Source: Carya illinoinensis
Taxonomy: Eukaryota; Streptophyta; Magnoliopsida; Fagales; Juglandaceae
Direction: 5' to 3'
Length of the DNA: 64,000 nt
NCBI RefSeq assembly: GCF_018687715.1
Contig: NC_056752.1
Location: 7,351,501 to 7,415,500 of the forward strand
In this document: positions 48,901-58,734 of the stretch, piece by piece
Layout of the letters: each line of letters begins with the position of its first letter
Position numbering within the stretch: the first letter of the stretch is position 1
Position numbers and translations under genes: made by a program
Notes under the pieces: generated by a model
Database searches by the model: none
The model's input: the letters and a program-made list of their open reading frames with translations, nothing else
Told to the model about the DNA's origin: nothing

Positions 48901-50993
48901 TTTCCCCACCAAAATATCTCATTTTATCTCTCGGTGGAAAACCCCTATGGATCTCCATTCACTTTAGTTTCTAACATTATAACAAAAAGATCCCCTCTTT
49001 TTCTGAATGCAACATTAATTGTGCATTTTTTTATTGGTAAACAAAAACTTAATCATAACAATAGGCAAGAGCCAAAGTATACGGGACATATACAAGAGCA
49101 TCGCCTATGCATGCTAGTTTAGCGATGCATGCTTAAAATTTTCTAGTCCTTTCAGACAGTTGCATACTCTAGGATTTCACCACTGCCTATAAGAGAGTAA
49201 AAGATCAATATTTACCATTGTTCTACCCATGTACAATCAGGATCAATGCACTCAGCACCAGCAGATGTAGGTGACGAGTAGTTAATGACCTGGAATATTG
49301 AATAAAGATGAAGATTGTAATGCAAATGATAGTTAATAGCCTGAAAAAAAGATATCACAAGTAAGGTGTATTCAAACTGGATTTCATACAAATCATGTTC
49401 TTGGGAATTAAAATACTCATGCCTAAAGAAAAGATAGACCTCATGTACTTCAACAACAAAGCCAGTATAAAACACACAAACACACAAACAAAAAAAATGA
49501 ATTATTTTGAAGATTCCACAGACAGCTATAGGCTGTCACAAATCATTCAATTTCTTACCACTCCCTGAAGAAATAGAATAAAAAATAAAATCAATGATCT
49601 GAAAGAAGCTTCTTTCTTCCATGAGAACATGAGCTAAATTAATTTAGGAACGGATCTAATGATATTCAACTGAAACCTTCATACAGAACACAATCTTCGT
49701 TAGCTGATAACTAGTTAATTTTTAGTTAGGAACATCTACCCATTTTGATTGTGAAAAATTAAGAACTTTTCTTCTCGTTGGCAGCTTTTAGTCTCATCTT
49801 CACTTTCAGGACATTGTTCCCATGCCTCTTTGAAGTGAAGACCTTATATCGAATGATTCAAGACATTCGATTTTTTAATATAAATGAGATATTCTTGGGA
49901 CAGCCGAGTTAAATAAGAATAAAAATATGAGCATAAAATACGAAGTCAAATGACATCATTAGCATCTTTCTACCAACCATATCTCATGGATGATTACTTG
50001 AAACAATTCAAGCTTTTATGGGTATCGTGAAGCTAACGGGAAAAAAAAAAACAAACAAACAAACAAAGACTTTCTAATCGTAGACCATCTTCCACAATTA
50101 CAACTTCTGCGATATATATATACTTAAACAGAGACAAATCTATATAGGAGAAATGAAAGCAAACACACCCAAATGAGCCAAAAGACATAAAAGAAAATGA
50201 AAAGTAGCACCTCTAATGTGGTTGGCAGGTTTGTGTATATTTTCCGAGAAATCTAATCAAATTTAAATCACAAGAAGTTCTAAAACAACACAACTGTTTC
50301 ATAGAAAGGTAATGTACCTTAAGAAGCACCCTGTCGTTATTATTTATGTAACCATGCCACTCCTCGTCGGATGGGTAACCTGCCGCAAATTCTTCTGATA
50401 TTGGTGTCCTGCAACCAGAAAAGACAAATACAAATTAAATAACAAGATTCAAGCTGGTTAAAAAATAAAAAAATGCATATTGAGTTAAAAACGCAATGCA
50501 CCAAAAATTCGCGGGAAAAAAATAGTCTTGAGCAATTGCTTTGATAAGCGAGATCACACAAAATTCTTCAATGTATGAAGTAAAACAATCGTAAAGTACG
50601 AAAAGGGAAAAAAGAAAAACAAAATTAAATGAGAAATTCACAACTTTCTTCCGAAAAAGCATGGAGAGAGACGTGGAGGCAAACGGAAGTGGACCTCATT
50701 TTGAGGCAAAAAGTAGAGGGAATAGGAACGGCATCGTCAAAAATGTCGGTAAGGTGAGGGATGTTGAAGCGCCTCTCGAAGTCCTTCTGGAACTTGTACT
50801 TCCAATTAGGATCATTGAAATCGACGGCGGGGCTCCGCTTCGTGGTCTCCGCAGACGCGCGCAGCTTCTTGGCCACTCTGCTCGACTTCAGTCGGCAGAA
50901 ACGAGAATTCAAGTGCTGAAGCCCATAAGAGCGGTGAGAATCGCTGCGCGGGAGAGTGACTTTGGGGGTGATCGCATGCGAGATAGTGCCCAT
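42944..50993 (-). CDS. PFK5: ATP-dependent 6-phosphofructokinase, chloroplastic (PFK5/PFK4 type)
   Basis: Thirteen minus-strand exons encode 529 residues: 50993-50695, 50408-50318, 49289-49216, 47872-47761, 47329-47234, 47088-46987, 46891-46817, 46443-46303, 46163-46047, 45936-45832, 45583-45503, 44641-44513 and 43111-42944. All junctions are GT-AG in phase, and an in-frame stop precedes the ATG. The enzyme phosphorylates fructose 6-phosphate to fructose 1,6-bisphosphate in glycolysis. The basic, serine-rich N-terminus (about 1-50) looks like a chloroplast transit peptide. Seen: GGLCPGLND (180-188); [29 protein letters not shown] (269-276), with Asn where many PFKs have Asp; PKTIDND (297-303), D301 matching the bacterial catalytic base; KLMGRSSGY; and the C-terminus [10 protein letters not shown]. 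Cys144 and Cys149 (ECIDPDC) match the pair reported to make Arabidopsis PFK5 thioredoxin-regulated. The 3' neighbour, the cyclin, is convergent. Confidence 0.95.
44037..44298 (-). mobile_element. tRNA-derived SINE in the last PFK intron
   Basis: An exact 13-bp duplication TGATAGTAAGGAT (44037-44049 and 44286-44298) flanks a 236-bp body. On minus the body has a pol III A box TAGCCGAAGTGG (44273-44262) and a B box GGTTCAATTCC (44225-44215), about 36 bases apart as in a tRNA promoter. An unrelated 3' part and an A-rich tail (44050-44090, T-rich on plus) follow. Features match a plant tRNA-derived SINE inserted antisense relative to nothing else here, in the same strand sense as PFK. The sharp duplication suggests a fairly recent insertion. 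Confidence 0.88.
45774..45821. repeat. 24-bp tandem duplication in a PFK intron
   Basis: GAAGTATAAACTGTAAAGTC and four more bases occur twice in a row, ending about 10 bases from the donor of the exon at 45936-45832. Confidence 0.9.
47977..48226. mobile_element. MITE family E (fold-back) in PFK intron 3
   Basis: Left GAGGAAATTCCTCC, GAGTCTATAAACTT and CTGAGCATGTGGAAAGCACA pair with the right-hand arm ending GAAGCACATG/GCATGTG...GGTTTCCTCC read on the other strand. The centre is A/T-rich. No coding content. Confidence 0.6.
49026..49135 (-). mobile_element. 3' end fragment of an L1-type LINE in PFK intron 3
   Basis: TTTTTTTATTGGTAAACAAA, then AATAGGCAAGAGCCAAAGTA and ACGGGACATATACAAGAGCA. On minus this is a LINE tail (TGTATATGTCCCGTATAC...GCCT...) with poly(A). 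It resembles 25076-25185. Confidence 0.5.
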
Positions 50994-51221
50994 GAAATGA
51001 AAAGTCGGAGATTACGAGGCGACCGGATGATCAGTCTCTCGAAGAACGTGTATCTTCGACTCGCTGAGAAGCCGATCCAACAGTAGAGAATGTGAGAAAA
51101 AGCTTCGGGGATAGAATTTGACTATTTAAGGGAGCGACGAGGACGAGAGAGTTTGCGTCTGCGTGAACGGTGAGGGAACGGAGTGAGAGATGGGTGAACG
51201 GCAATGCCGAGGGACTGCTGG

Positions 51222-51230
51222 CTTATAAAA
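51222..51230 (-). promoter_or_regulatory. Candidate TATA box of PFK
   Basis: The minus strand reads GGTTTTATAAGC about 230 bases before the PFK start codon, upstream of a purine-rich leader. Distance and sequence are plausible; no transcript start is known. Confidence 0.4.
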
Positions 51231-53039
51231 CCACGAAAAGCTTCTTTTGAAACTTTTGCGACCAAAAAGAACCAGTGCTTTTTCCAATTTATAATATTTT
51301 ATTTTAACTAGTTATTTTAGCTACATTGGTAAAATACATACCTCGTACAATTATTTTATATATTCCCATCTCAATCGGGTCATATGGAGTAAGTGTGACA
51401 TCTAATTTATAGCGGAGAAAAGCTTGAAAATAAAAGAATTTTATAAAAATAAATTTATAAATTAACATGTATTGATATAATATATCATATTATAAAATTA
51501 TTTTTATTTTAAAATATATCTATATGTCACATAAAATTAGATTAATTTTAGAATTTACTTTTGTGAAATATAGATGGTTGTAACAATTCTCTTTATTATC
51601 ACTTAAATTAAAAATAAACTCGGGAAAAAATAGGATCTATTTTTAAAATTCATTTTTTTTTTTAAATGGCTTTCACTTTTAAACCGGTATTTATTATTAT
51701 TTTCTATTCAATTATGTAGCTAATAATTTTCTACATAAATATGTTAGCTAGGAACTTTTTTTACAAGAAATAATAAGAGTAATATTATGTATAGTCATGA
51801 AATGTGTAACTTACGTATGATTATTTTGAAATAAAATATAATTTATTATTAAAAAATTAATTTTTTTCACATAAATCTCATATTTATTTATATTTTTTAA
51901 AATATTTATACGCTTCCATACTTATAACAGTAAATATCATCCATCCACTAATAAAGCTAGAACTTAGAAGGAAAGATTGACGCCTTCACCTACTAGAATC
52001 ACAACCGCCGGATTCGCATTAACATTCTAATGTTTTTTTTTTTTTAATTTTGTTAAGTATAAATAAAGTTAAGTATTAATTTACATATTAATATTAATTT
52101 ATTTAAATTTAAAATTTATATTAATTTTATTTTTAATAAAATTTATTTTTTATTAATTATATTAAATTAATATACATATTAATAAGACGTTTATAACTAT
52201 AATTTTTCTTTTTATCCTTTGGAGAAAGTAATTTCATCCCAAAAGTCTCTCACACTCACTCACACACACAGGCGAAACTAAGCATTAATCACATCACTGG
52301 CGACAAAAACATGTCTGGTAGTGTGGTCCAATTTCCACAGTACACAACTGTCGAGCGAGTCCCCACTCTGTTCAATGTGTGTATTTATTCAGCGCCAATT
52401 TCGAAAGGAAGGGACAAAAGTGATGTCATGTGAGAGTATTTAAAAAACTAACTGAAAGTCAAAACAATAATAGGGTAACTATGTTAAAAGTAATGAATGA
52501 AGTGGCATTGGCTGCAGCCACACTAGAAAAGACATGAACATGGGATAAAAGCGATGCTTTCATGTGTTGGACAAAAGATATATAAGGGACACAACGTAAG
52601 TTGTAACCCTCTATTCTAAGCTGATCAGGTGTGAAAACAAAGTAATTCTCATGTGTTCTTTAAAATTATTTCTCTCTACAGAATGCATATTTATAAAATC
52701 ATCATAAACAAACTAAAAATGTTTATAATGATTAAAAAAATATATAAAATAAAATAAAATACACTTATCCGGTTATGACAAGTCGAGACAACGAAAAGTC
52801 CTATTACGGCAGACCAATTGAAGACAATTTAAATAAGTCATTTAGAGTAATAATATAATAAAATATAAATTATTATATTAAATATTTTTCAAAACTTTCA
52901 ATAAAATTAGGCTTTATTTAAAATTATTAAATAAAGTTTTTGAATTTATATATAATACACAAGTTAGAATGAAGCCTGACTAAAAACTCTATTGTACATA
53001 GCACCTCTACTAGATCTCTCTACAAGTTCTCTATTACTT
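51231..53039. other. Intergenic upstream of PFK
   Basis: Very A/T-rich DNA containing a family C MITE copy (about 51440-51570: ATAAATTTATAAATTAAC, ATTGATATAATATATC, GAATTTACTTTTGTGAAA) and a family B copy (51776-51940). A CA-rich CACACTCACTCACACACACA stretch lies near 52248-52270. No gene is supported. Confidence 0.5.
51776..51940 (+). mobile_element. MITE family B, copy 1
   Basis: Reads GAGTAATATTATGTATAGTCATG, then GATTATTTTGAAAT, TTATTATTAAAAAATTAATT and CACATAAATCTCATATTTAT. The inverted copy at 56055-56198 has the same blocks in the same order. The ends are partly complementary, as in a MITE. Confidence 0.55.
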
Positions 53040-53720
53040 CTTGACGCCTAGAATCCATTTGTCAAAACCCCATACTTTGTGGGCTATGGCCAAGCCACCA
53101 ACTATGCCATTACAAACTTTGATGGGCTCATGGCTGATGCCCTGACACCACTATAGTCATGCCTTGACATGCACGAGGCGTCCAATAAGGTTAGTGACCG
53201 TGCACAGCCCAACGCAAGGCTAGGCATGCGCATGGCCCTGCGTCGCACGCTAGGCTAACGCCCAAACCCTTGCCTGGGCCATGTAGCATCAGCACATGGC
53301 ACCATGTCGTGCCCACCAGCAGACCAATGCATGGCACCATACCATGCCTGTTAGCAAGCCATGCACGACACCATGCCTAATCCACTAGCAGCCATAAGCT
53401 AGACCAGCCCAACCGTGGGCCATGATTCACACTAGGCCATCTATAGGCCATTGCATGTCAAAGGTCACCATGGCCCGTGCAAGTCTATTTTATTGCTGTC
53501 GTTTATTTTTAATTATTTTTACTTAATTATTTTCCAATGGACCTTTTGGAAGTTTCCACTTTGTAATCTTTATAAATAGGACTCTTAGTCATTTCATTTT
53601 CATCTTTTAACATTTTTTTTCCTTTGTGGTACAGTTTGGTTTGTTCTTGTGAACACTTTCGGTACTTGTACACTTAGGCTCTTTTGAATGCAATTCGTGA
53701 ATCCCAATGAGAGGATTAGC
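53040..53720 (+). mobile_element. Probable retrotransposon LTR with GC-rich CATGCC/GGCC low-complexity core
   Basis: A GC-rich block (53085-53490) of repeated GCCATG, CCATGC and GGCCAT words is followed by a TATAAATAGG box (53571-53580) and a leader-like stretch with TTCTTGTGAACACTTTCGG and two copies of GCAATTCGT(G/T)AA. This layout of U3, TATA and R is typical of plant LTRs. No second LTR or gag-pol was found, so it may be a solo LTR or fragment. The composition differs sharply from the flanks. Confidence 0.5.
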
Positions 53721-55679
53721 ACATTGCAATTCGTTAATAGGTGTTGTCCATTTATCTATCTTTGTTTCATCATCTTGTAATTCGTGAATAAGTGGTGATT
53801 CATTTTATTAATCTCTTGTTTATTTTCCATTCAATCTTTATATGATCTATTTATCAATCTTTTGCATATTTTCATTCTCTATTCAAAAATCCGAAAATAC
53901 TTTTATGTTCTTATATTTTTCTAATTTGTTCATATTCTTTCTTGCATTTTCTCACATATCAAACATATCCTAAGCCTCCATATTTTCAAGGCCAAATTCT
54001 CATCTCCCAATCATAAATCACGCCTAACACATTTCTACATTCATAGATCTATAATTCTCATGTGTCATAGTCTAGAGCTATAATTTCATATTCATTCCAT
54101 ACACATTCCATACATTTTCTCACTTACCAAACACATATTTAGTCTCCATAAGATCCAAGTCCATATCACATCACTTCCATAAAGCCATAGAACCCTAGAT
54201 CTAGTTTTCCAACAAGCCTTCCACCATCCAACTAAACCTAGTTTCCTCTTAAGAGTCCCACTCGGCAACTTCCTTAATTTTAGGAAAGTTAACTCATCCC
54301 AATCACATCCCTTGATCCTAGGAATCCCCATCTCATATTCTAAATCCAATACCTAAAATCACTCCCTCTTTCAAATCATTCAATTCCTCAAATCACTCAA
54401 TCTCTCAAACCACCTGATTCATAAAATCACTCATTCCCTAAGATTACTCAAGTTAACCAAAGATCTTCATCCTCTTTTCATATCCAAATCCTACTTCATC
54501 ATCTTACTTTAGCCAATCCCTAAACTCTAGAAACAATCATAGACTATTTCAAATACCATCCAAATCCTAGCAACCCATCCTAGACTCCAACCATAGTCTA
54601 TCACTTCCCAATTTCGTAATCCCCCTTAGCCACCATCCAAAACCCTAGCTACACTTCACCATACCAACCCTAAGTATCATTCAAGTGGTGCCAACATCAA
54701 GGGCAACCATCAAGACATTTCACATTGTATCAAACACACCAAATCATCACTTAGATGACCCTATTATATCATCGTCGTCGTCGTCGTCATTACTTCCATC
54801 ACTCAAACACTAAACCTTCATCAACCTAAGAACCCTCCATTGCCACACAAGTTCAAAGCCAAGCAAGTTGACTAGGTACAATCAGTCATCATCACAACAA
54901 GGTGAGCTCGTGGACCTTAATGTTTAGGGACTAGATCGAGGTCCCTAACACCATTATATTGAGTGATATGTGAGGCCATGAGATATTGTAAAATCACCAA
55001 TCATAATGGATTTCACCCCAAAACAACCTGTAGATGTAGTCTTTTATGCCAAACCACATAAATTTCTGTGTCTCTTTTTATTTATTTTTATTTGCTTATT
55101 TATTATTTATTTTATAGATGAATGCGAAGAACACCATATCGACATCCGAATCAACATCATAGGTCGGAGATAATTTTTTCCTCCATTCCAGCTTGTTGTG
55201 CAAATTAAGACATTAAAAAGAGTCATGCCACATTGTCATAGTTCTCTCAACAAGAAGGAACTACATGAGTAGTACTGCTAACTCCTTACTCAATTTCATC
55301 TTTACATGTGAAGAAGTGTGCATTCAACTCATCCGCTTTATTCCTTTTATTTAGCTAAAAAAAGGTTCTCGGGAAAAAAAAAAACTTGTAATTTTAGCTA
55401 CGCCAATGAGAATAAAAATTCTCTTGCAATATTATCATTGACATCGTCAAAGTGAACCAGCTATATATATATATATATATATATATAAATATATATATAT
55501 ATATCACTTTTTTGAAAGAGATTAATAAATAATGTCTGTTTTTAAGTTCATTATGTTATCAACATTAATTTATTATTGTGAGTATATATAGTGTGGTTGA
55601 ACTTTTGAACTGCTCACTATCTCTAACTTAAAAAACTAGTTGACTTTAATAACTCAACTTTAAACAATTGGGAATAATA

Positions 55680-55734
<55 letters not shown>

Positions 55735-56054
55735 TTTTCGGACTAGCTAGGAAATCATATTTTTTATTATGGATTTGTCAATATTCTCTAGCATATTTTA
55801 AATTATTTTCCCATTTAAATCTATGATAGAAGAAATTATTTAAAACATGTCATATTAATTGATGTGGTCAAAGATTTAAAAAAAAAAAAAATCATGATGA
55901 AGAATAATAAATATTGTAAGAGTTATTTGATATATTTATCTCTCTTCTACTCTAAACCTTAAAGTGCAAACAAAGATATTAATGGATTTTGATCCGCCTT
56001 AAAGTTTAAACCATTTTGTTACGTAAATCATATGAAAGTGAATGTTCATTAGTT
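53721..56054. other. Intergenic, pyrimidine-rich and A/T-rich low complexity
   Basis: 53800-54900 is strongly C/T/A-biased on plus, with many ATCC/TCAT words and a (CGT)n repeat at about 54773-54788, probably retrotransposon leftovers. AT dinucleotide tracts lie at about 55463-55505 and 55684-55731. The minus-strand frame at 54092-54349 is a by-product of the base bias. Confidence 0.5.
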
Positions 56055-56198
56055 GAACCAATTGCTACGTAATCGTTTTGAAAAAAGTGAATAAAACATG
56101 AGATTTATATGAAAAAAAAAATTAATAGTAAATTCTACTATTTTTTAAAACGATTACGCGATATTTATGCATCTCATGGTTATACATAAAATTACTCA
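56055..56198 (-). mobile_element. MITE family B, copy 2 (inverted)
   Basis: On minus it reads GAGTAATTTTATGTATAACC, GTAATCGTTTTAAAAAATAG and CATATAAATCTCATG, matching the blocks of the copy at 51776-51940. Its own arms (CGTAATCGTTTTGAAAAAAG and its complement) pair. Confidence 0.55.
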
Positions 56199-56684
56199 TT
56201 AAAATATGACATTCTCAAAAAAAAAAAAAAAAAATTGATGTTCTAAGCATTAGCTGAGCATGGGCCAAGAAAAGCCCAAAATAATCGAAACATGTAGTGG
56301 TCTTCAACAAACCTCGTTAGCCCATTAATGGAAGTGTAACTATCCATACGCACATCAAACATGTGGGTATGGTACCCTATTTTGATTGTGCTTTAAGGGC
56401 AACCCAAACCCTTCTTCCTTCCACGTAAAGCACTATTTACTTTTTTGAAAATAATACACACCCGAATTAATTAACTCCCATGCCGGGCAGAGACATTAAG
56501 CGCCTGAATTTGAATAAGCCAACTGAAAAAACGTCTCTAATAACGGTCATTGTTTCCCTAAAACATCCTCTATTGTCTACTTCGTTCCAACCCTGCCACA
56601 GGTCCCATTCCCAGCAGTCCAAATCATTCTACTAGGATTTAAGGGGGTTGAATTTCCTTCACAGCTGAAAGCATATGCTAGAAC

Positions 56685-57639
56685 ATGGCCGATAACAAAG
56701 CAGATATACTTGGTTTTATAAGTTTATTTTCATGGCTATTATATATCAGTTTATTTTCCTTTTCTTCAAGATCATTTACTGGCAACAATAATATCCTTCA
56801 TGGGTTTTGCAGATTTGTCTGTTCTGCCATTCGGGGAGGAGTCAGATTTGAATTCTCATAGCAATGCATGGCATGGACCATTGGTAAATTAAAGATTAGT
56901 TTTTATTTTTTTGTCTTAAATTACTGATTGATATATGATAACTTTAACATTCCTAGTGTTGACTGAGGTATATATACAGATTGATTTTAAAGAAACTAGC
57001 CATTCAAGGACGACTAATGTCCTGGAAATGAAAGGCCTGAGGACTGCCATGTCAGAAGAGGAGCTAAAGATTCGCAGTGAGCTAGAGATGGAGATAGAAA
57101 GAGATTTGGAAGAAGAAATCAAAGATGGAATATACCATCATGCTCTCAGATTGCACCGACTGTATCAGCAGCAAAAGGAAAGGATTGCAAAAGAAGGACC
57201 TGGGTTTGAAACCTTTCAAGCTCAACAAAGAAAGAATAGCCAAACACTTCTTGAAGTGAACATAAGCATAAGAATGGAAGGAGGGACCAAAATTGAAATA
57301 AAAGAGACCAAGAAAGAAGCTCATGATCATCATCAGGAGAAGGGTCGGCCTCGTACTTCTAGATCAGAAAACATGCAACCATTTCAGCCTGTTTCCAATG
57401 GGAAGAAACTCGATTGGGTGAGGAGTCTCCGATTCAATGCCGGTCCGGTTGCCATTGATAGATCATCAAAACATGGCAGCTTACATCAGCCTAAAACACC
57501 AAGCAACAACCGTTGCTGCTATGATCTGAATCTTGACCTTAAAAATGCCAGGAGAATTTGCACTGCTTCTGTCTTGGGGCAGCCCAAGGTCCGTGCGAGT
57601 GTCGATAACAAAGTACTTGAATTGGGATGGAAAAATTGA
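56685..57639 (+). CDS. Uncharacterised plant protein with acidic helix and LxLxL motif
   Basis: Three exons, 56685-56712, 56813-56883 and 56980-57639, splice in phase to 252 residues starting MADNKADILDLSVLPFGEES. I do not recognise a named family or function. The most conserved-looking part (residues about 55-105) is a charged, probably helical block: MSEEELKIRSELEMEIERDL, EEEIKDGIYHHALRLHRLYQ. It is followed by LLEVNISIRMEGGTKIEIKE, a basic histidine-rich stretch, and near the C-terminus YDLNLDL (residues 214-220), which fits the LxLxL form of the EAR repression motif. Basic patches and that motif suggest a nuclear role, but this is inference. The third exon alone would be open from an ATG at 56935. 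The splice-joined start is preferred because exons 1-2 give a clean protein with GT-AG sites and matching phases. No transmembrane or signal segment remains after splicing. Confidence 0.75.
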
Positions 57640-57862
57640 TATATTTTTTGCTTTTATGATATGAAAATAATAGCAGAATACAAATAATATTGTTACGTGT
57701 GATTAATTTTAAGGCACGATGTTGTTATTCTGGTATTAATTGTAATAATCATATTGATGATTATGAAAAAGAATGTTCTTTATGAAAAGAATGTTATTAA
57801 TTTGGGTGTTCCAGTTGAGTAGTTTTATCTATGATATATACATTGTTGAAAAGTGGGGCCAC

Positions 57863-57895
<33 letters not shown>

Positions 57896-58556
57896 AAATC
57901 TGTGATCTTAGCACATTAGGCAGAAGTGCTCTATCTCCTTGAGATTTAAAAGTAATGGCTGCCTTGAAGATGGGAGAAAATATTAAGAGAACATTGAGAA
58001 TTCATGGGGGACAATCATGAAGCATAGCAATCCCCATGGAATTTATAATTAACCCAACTTTGTATTGTTTTCCCAACACTTATTGATAACCTGCAAGTTG
58101 GCGTGAAGGAATTTCTAGAAGTTTGATGAAAACAAAAGGCTGCATGAAGGGAAACCAAAAGGGAGACAAGAGTGAGAGATTGCAGTTGTTGGAGTCTGAC
58201 CAACATCTAATAATATGAGGGGTGAATACAAAGTTTGGGAGACAAAAAGATGAGCTGGAGAAGCTATTATTGGCTGGCCATTGCTGGCTCACCAAGGCCT
58301 GGCTCGATCCATGAAACATTTGAAACTAGTGGACCTACGCCTGAGTAGTGTTGCTTTGGATCTAACCTTGTCTGCCAAAGAGCTTGAGGATCTCGTGCCT
58401 TATGTATATGGGGTCTTGGTCCATTCTTATGATGGTGGGAAATTAAACGTCCCGGCTTCGACCACTTGCAAATTCATATGGGAAAATGGAGGTTTTCTGA
58501 TTAGGGCTCTTTGTTCAATGTATTATACAACTGATCATATGAAGAGAATTGTTGGG
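57640..58556. other. Downstream of the uncharacterised gene, no clear gene
   Basis: Contains a TA repeat (about 57863-57893). A 94-codon plus-strand frame at 58281-58565 has no recognised domain and ends at the MITE boundary; I do not count it as a gene. Confidence 0.5.
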
Positions 58557-58734
58557 TTTTGTTAACGAGTGATATGTTACATACAGTCACTTTTAAGTAT
58601 TCTTTATACAGTACTCTACTAATATGATAGCCAAAACAATTATTTCATATTAAAAAAAAGTGACGAAACCAATCATATTAGTAGAATGTATAAAGTAATA
58701 TGTAAAAGTGATCACAAATAGAGTTTTTGTTAAC
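58557..58734. mobile_element. MITE family F with flanking 10-bp direct repeat
   Basis: TTTTGTTAAC occurs at 58557-58566 and 58725-58734. Between them the arms ACAGTCACTTTTAAGTATTC...TACTAATATGAT and ATCATATTAGTAGAATGTAT...AAAAGTGATCAC are complementary with a few mismatches, around an A/T-rich centre. The direct repeat contains the palindrome GTTAAC, so the target duplication call is tentative. Confidence 0.65.

Noticed and set aside
50661..51086. 141-codon plus-strand frame
   Set aside because: It is the complement of PFK exon 1 and its leader; the minus-strand protein is clearly the real one.
58281..58565. 94-codon plus-strand open frame after the uncharacterised gene
   Set aside because: No family features or splice context, a minus-strand open frame overlaps it, and it ends at a MITE edge; likely chance.
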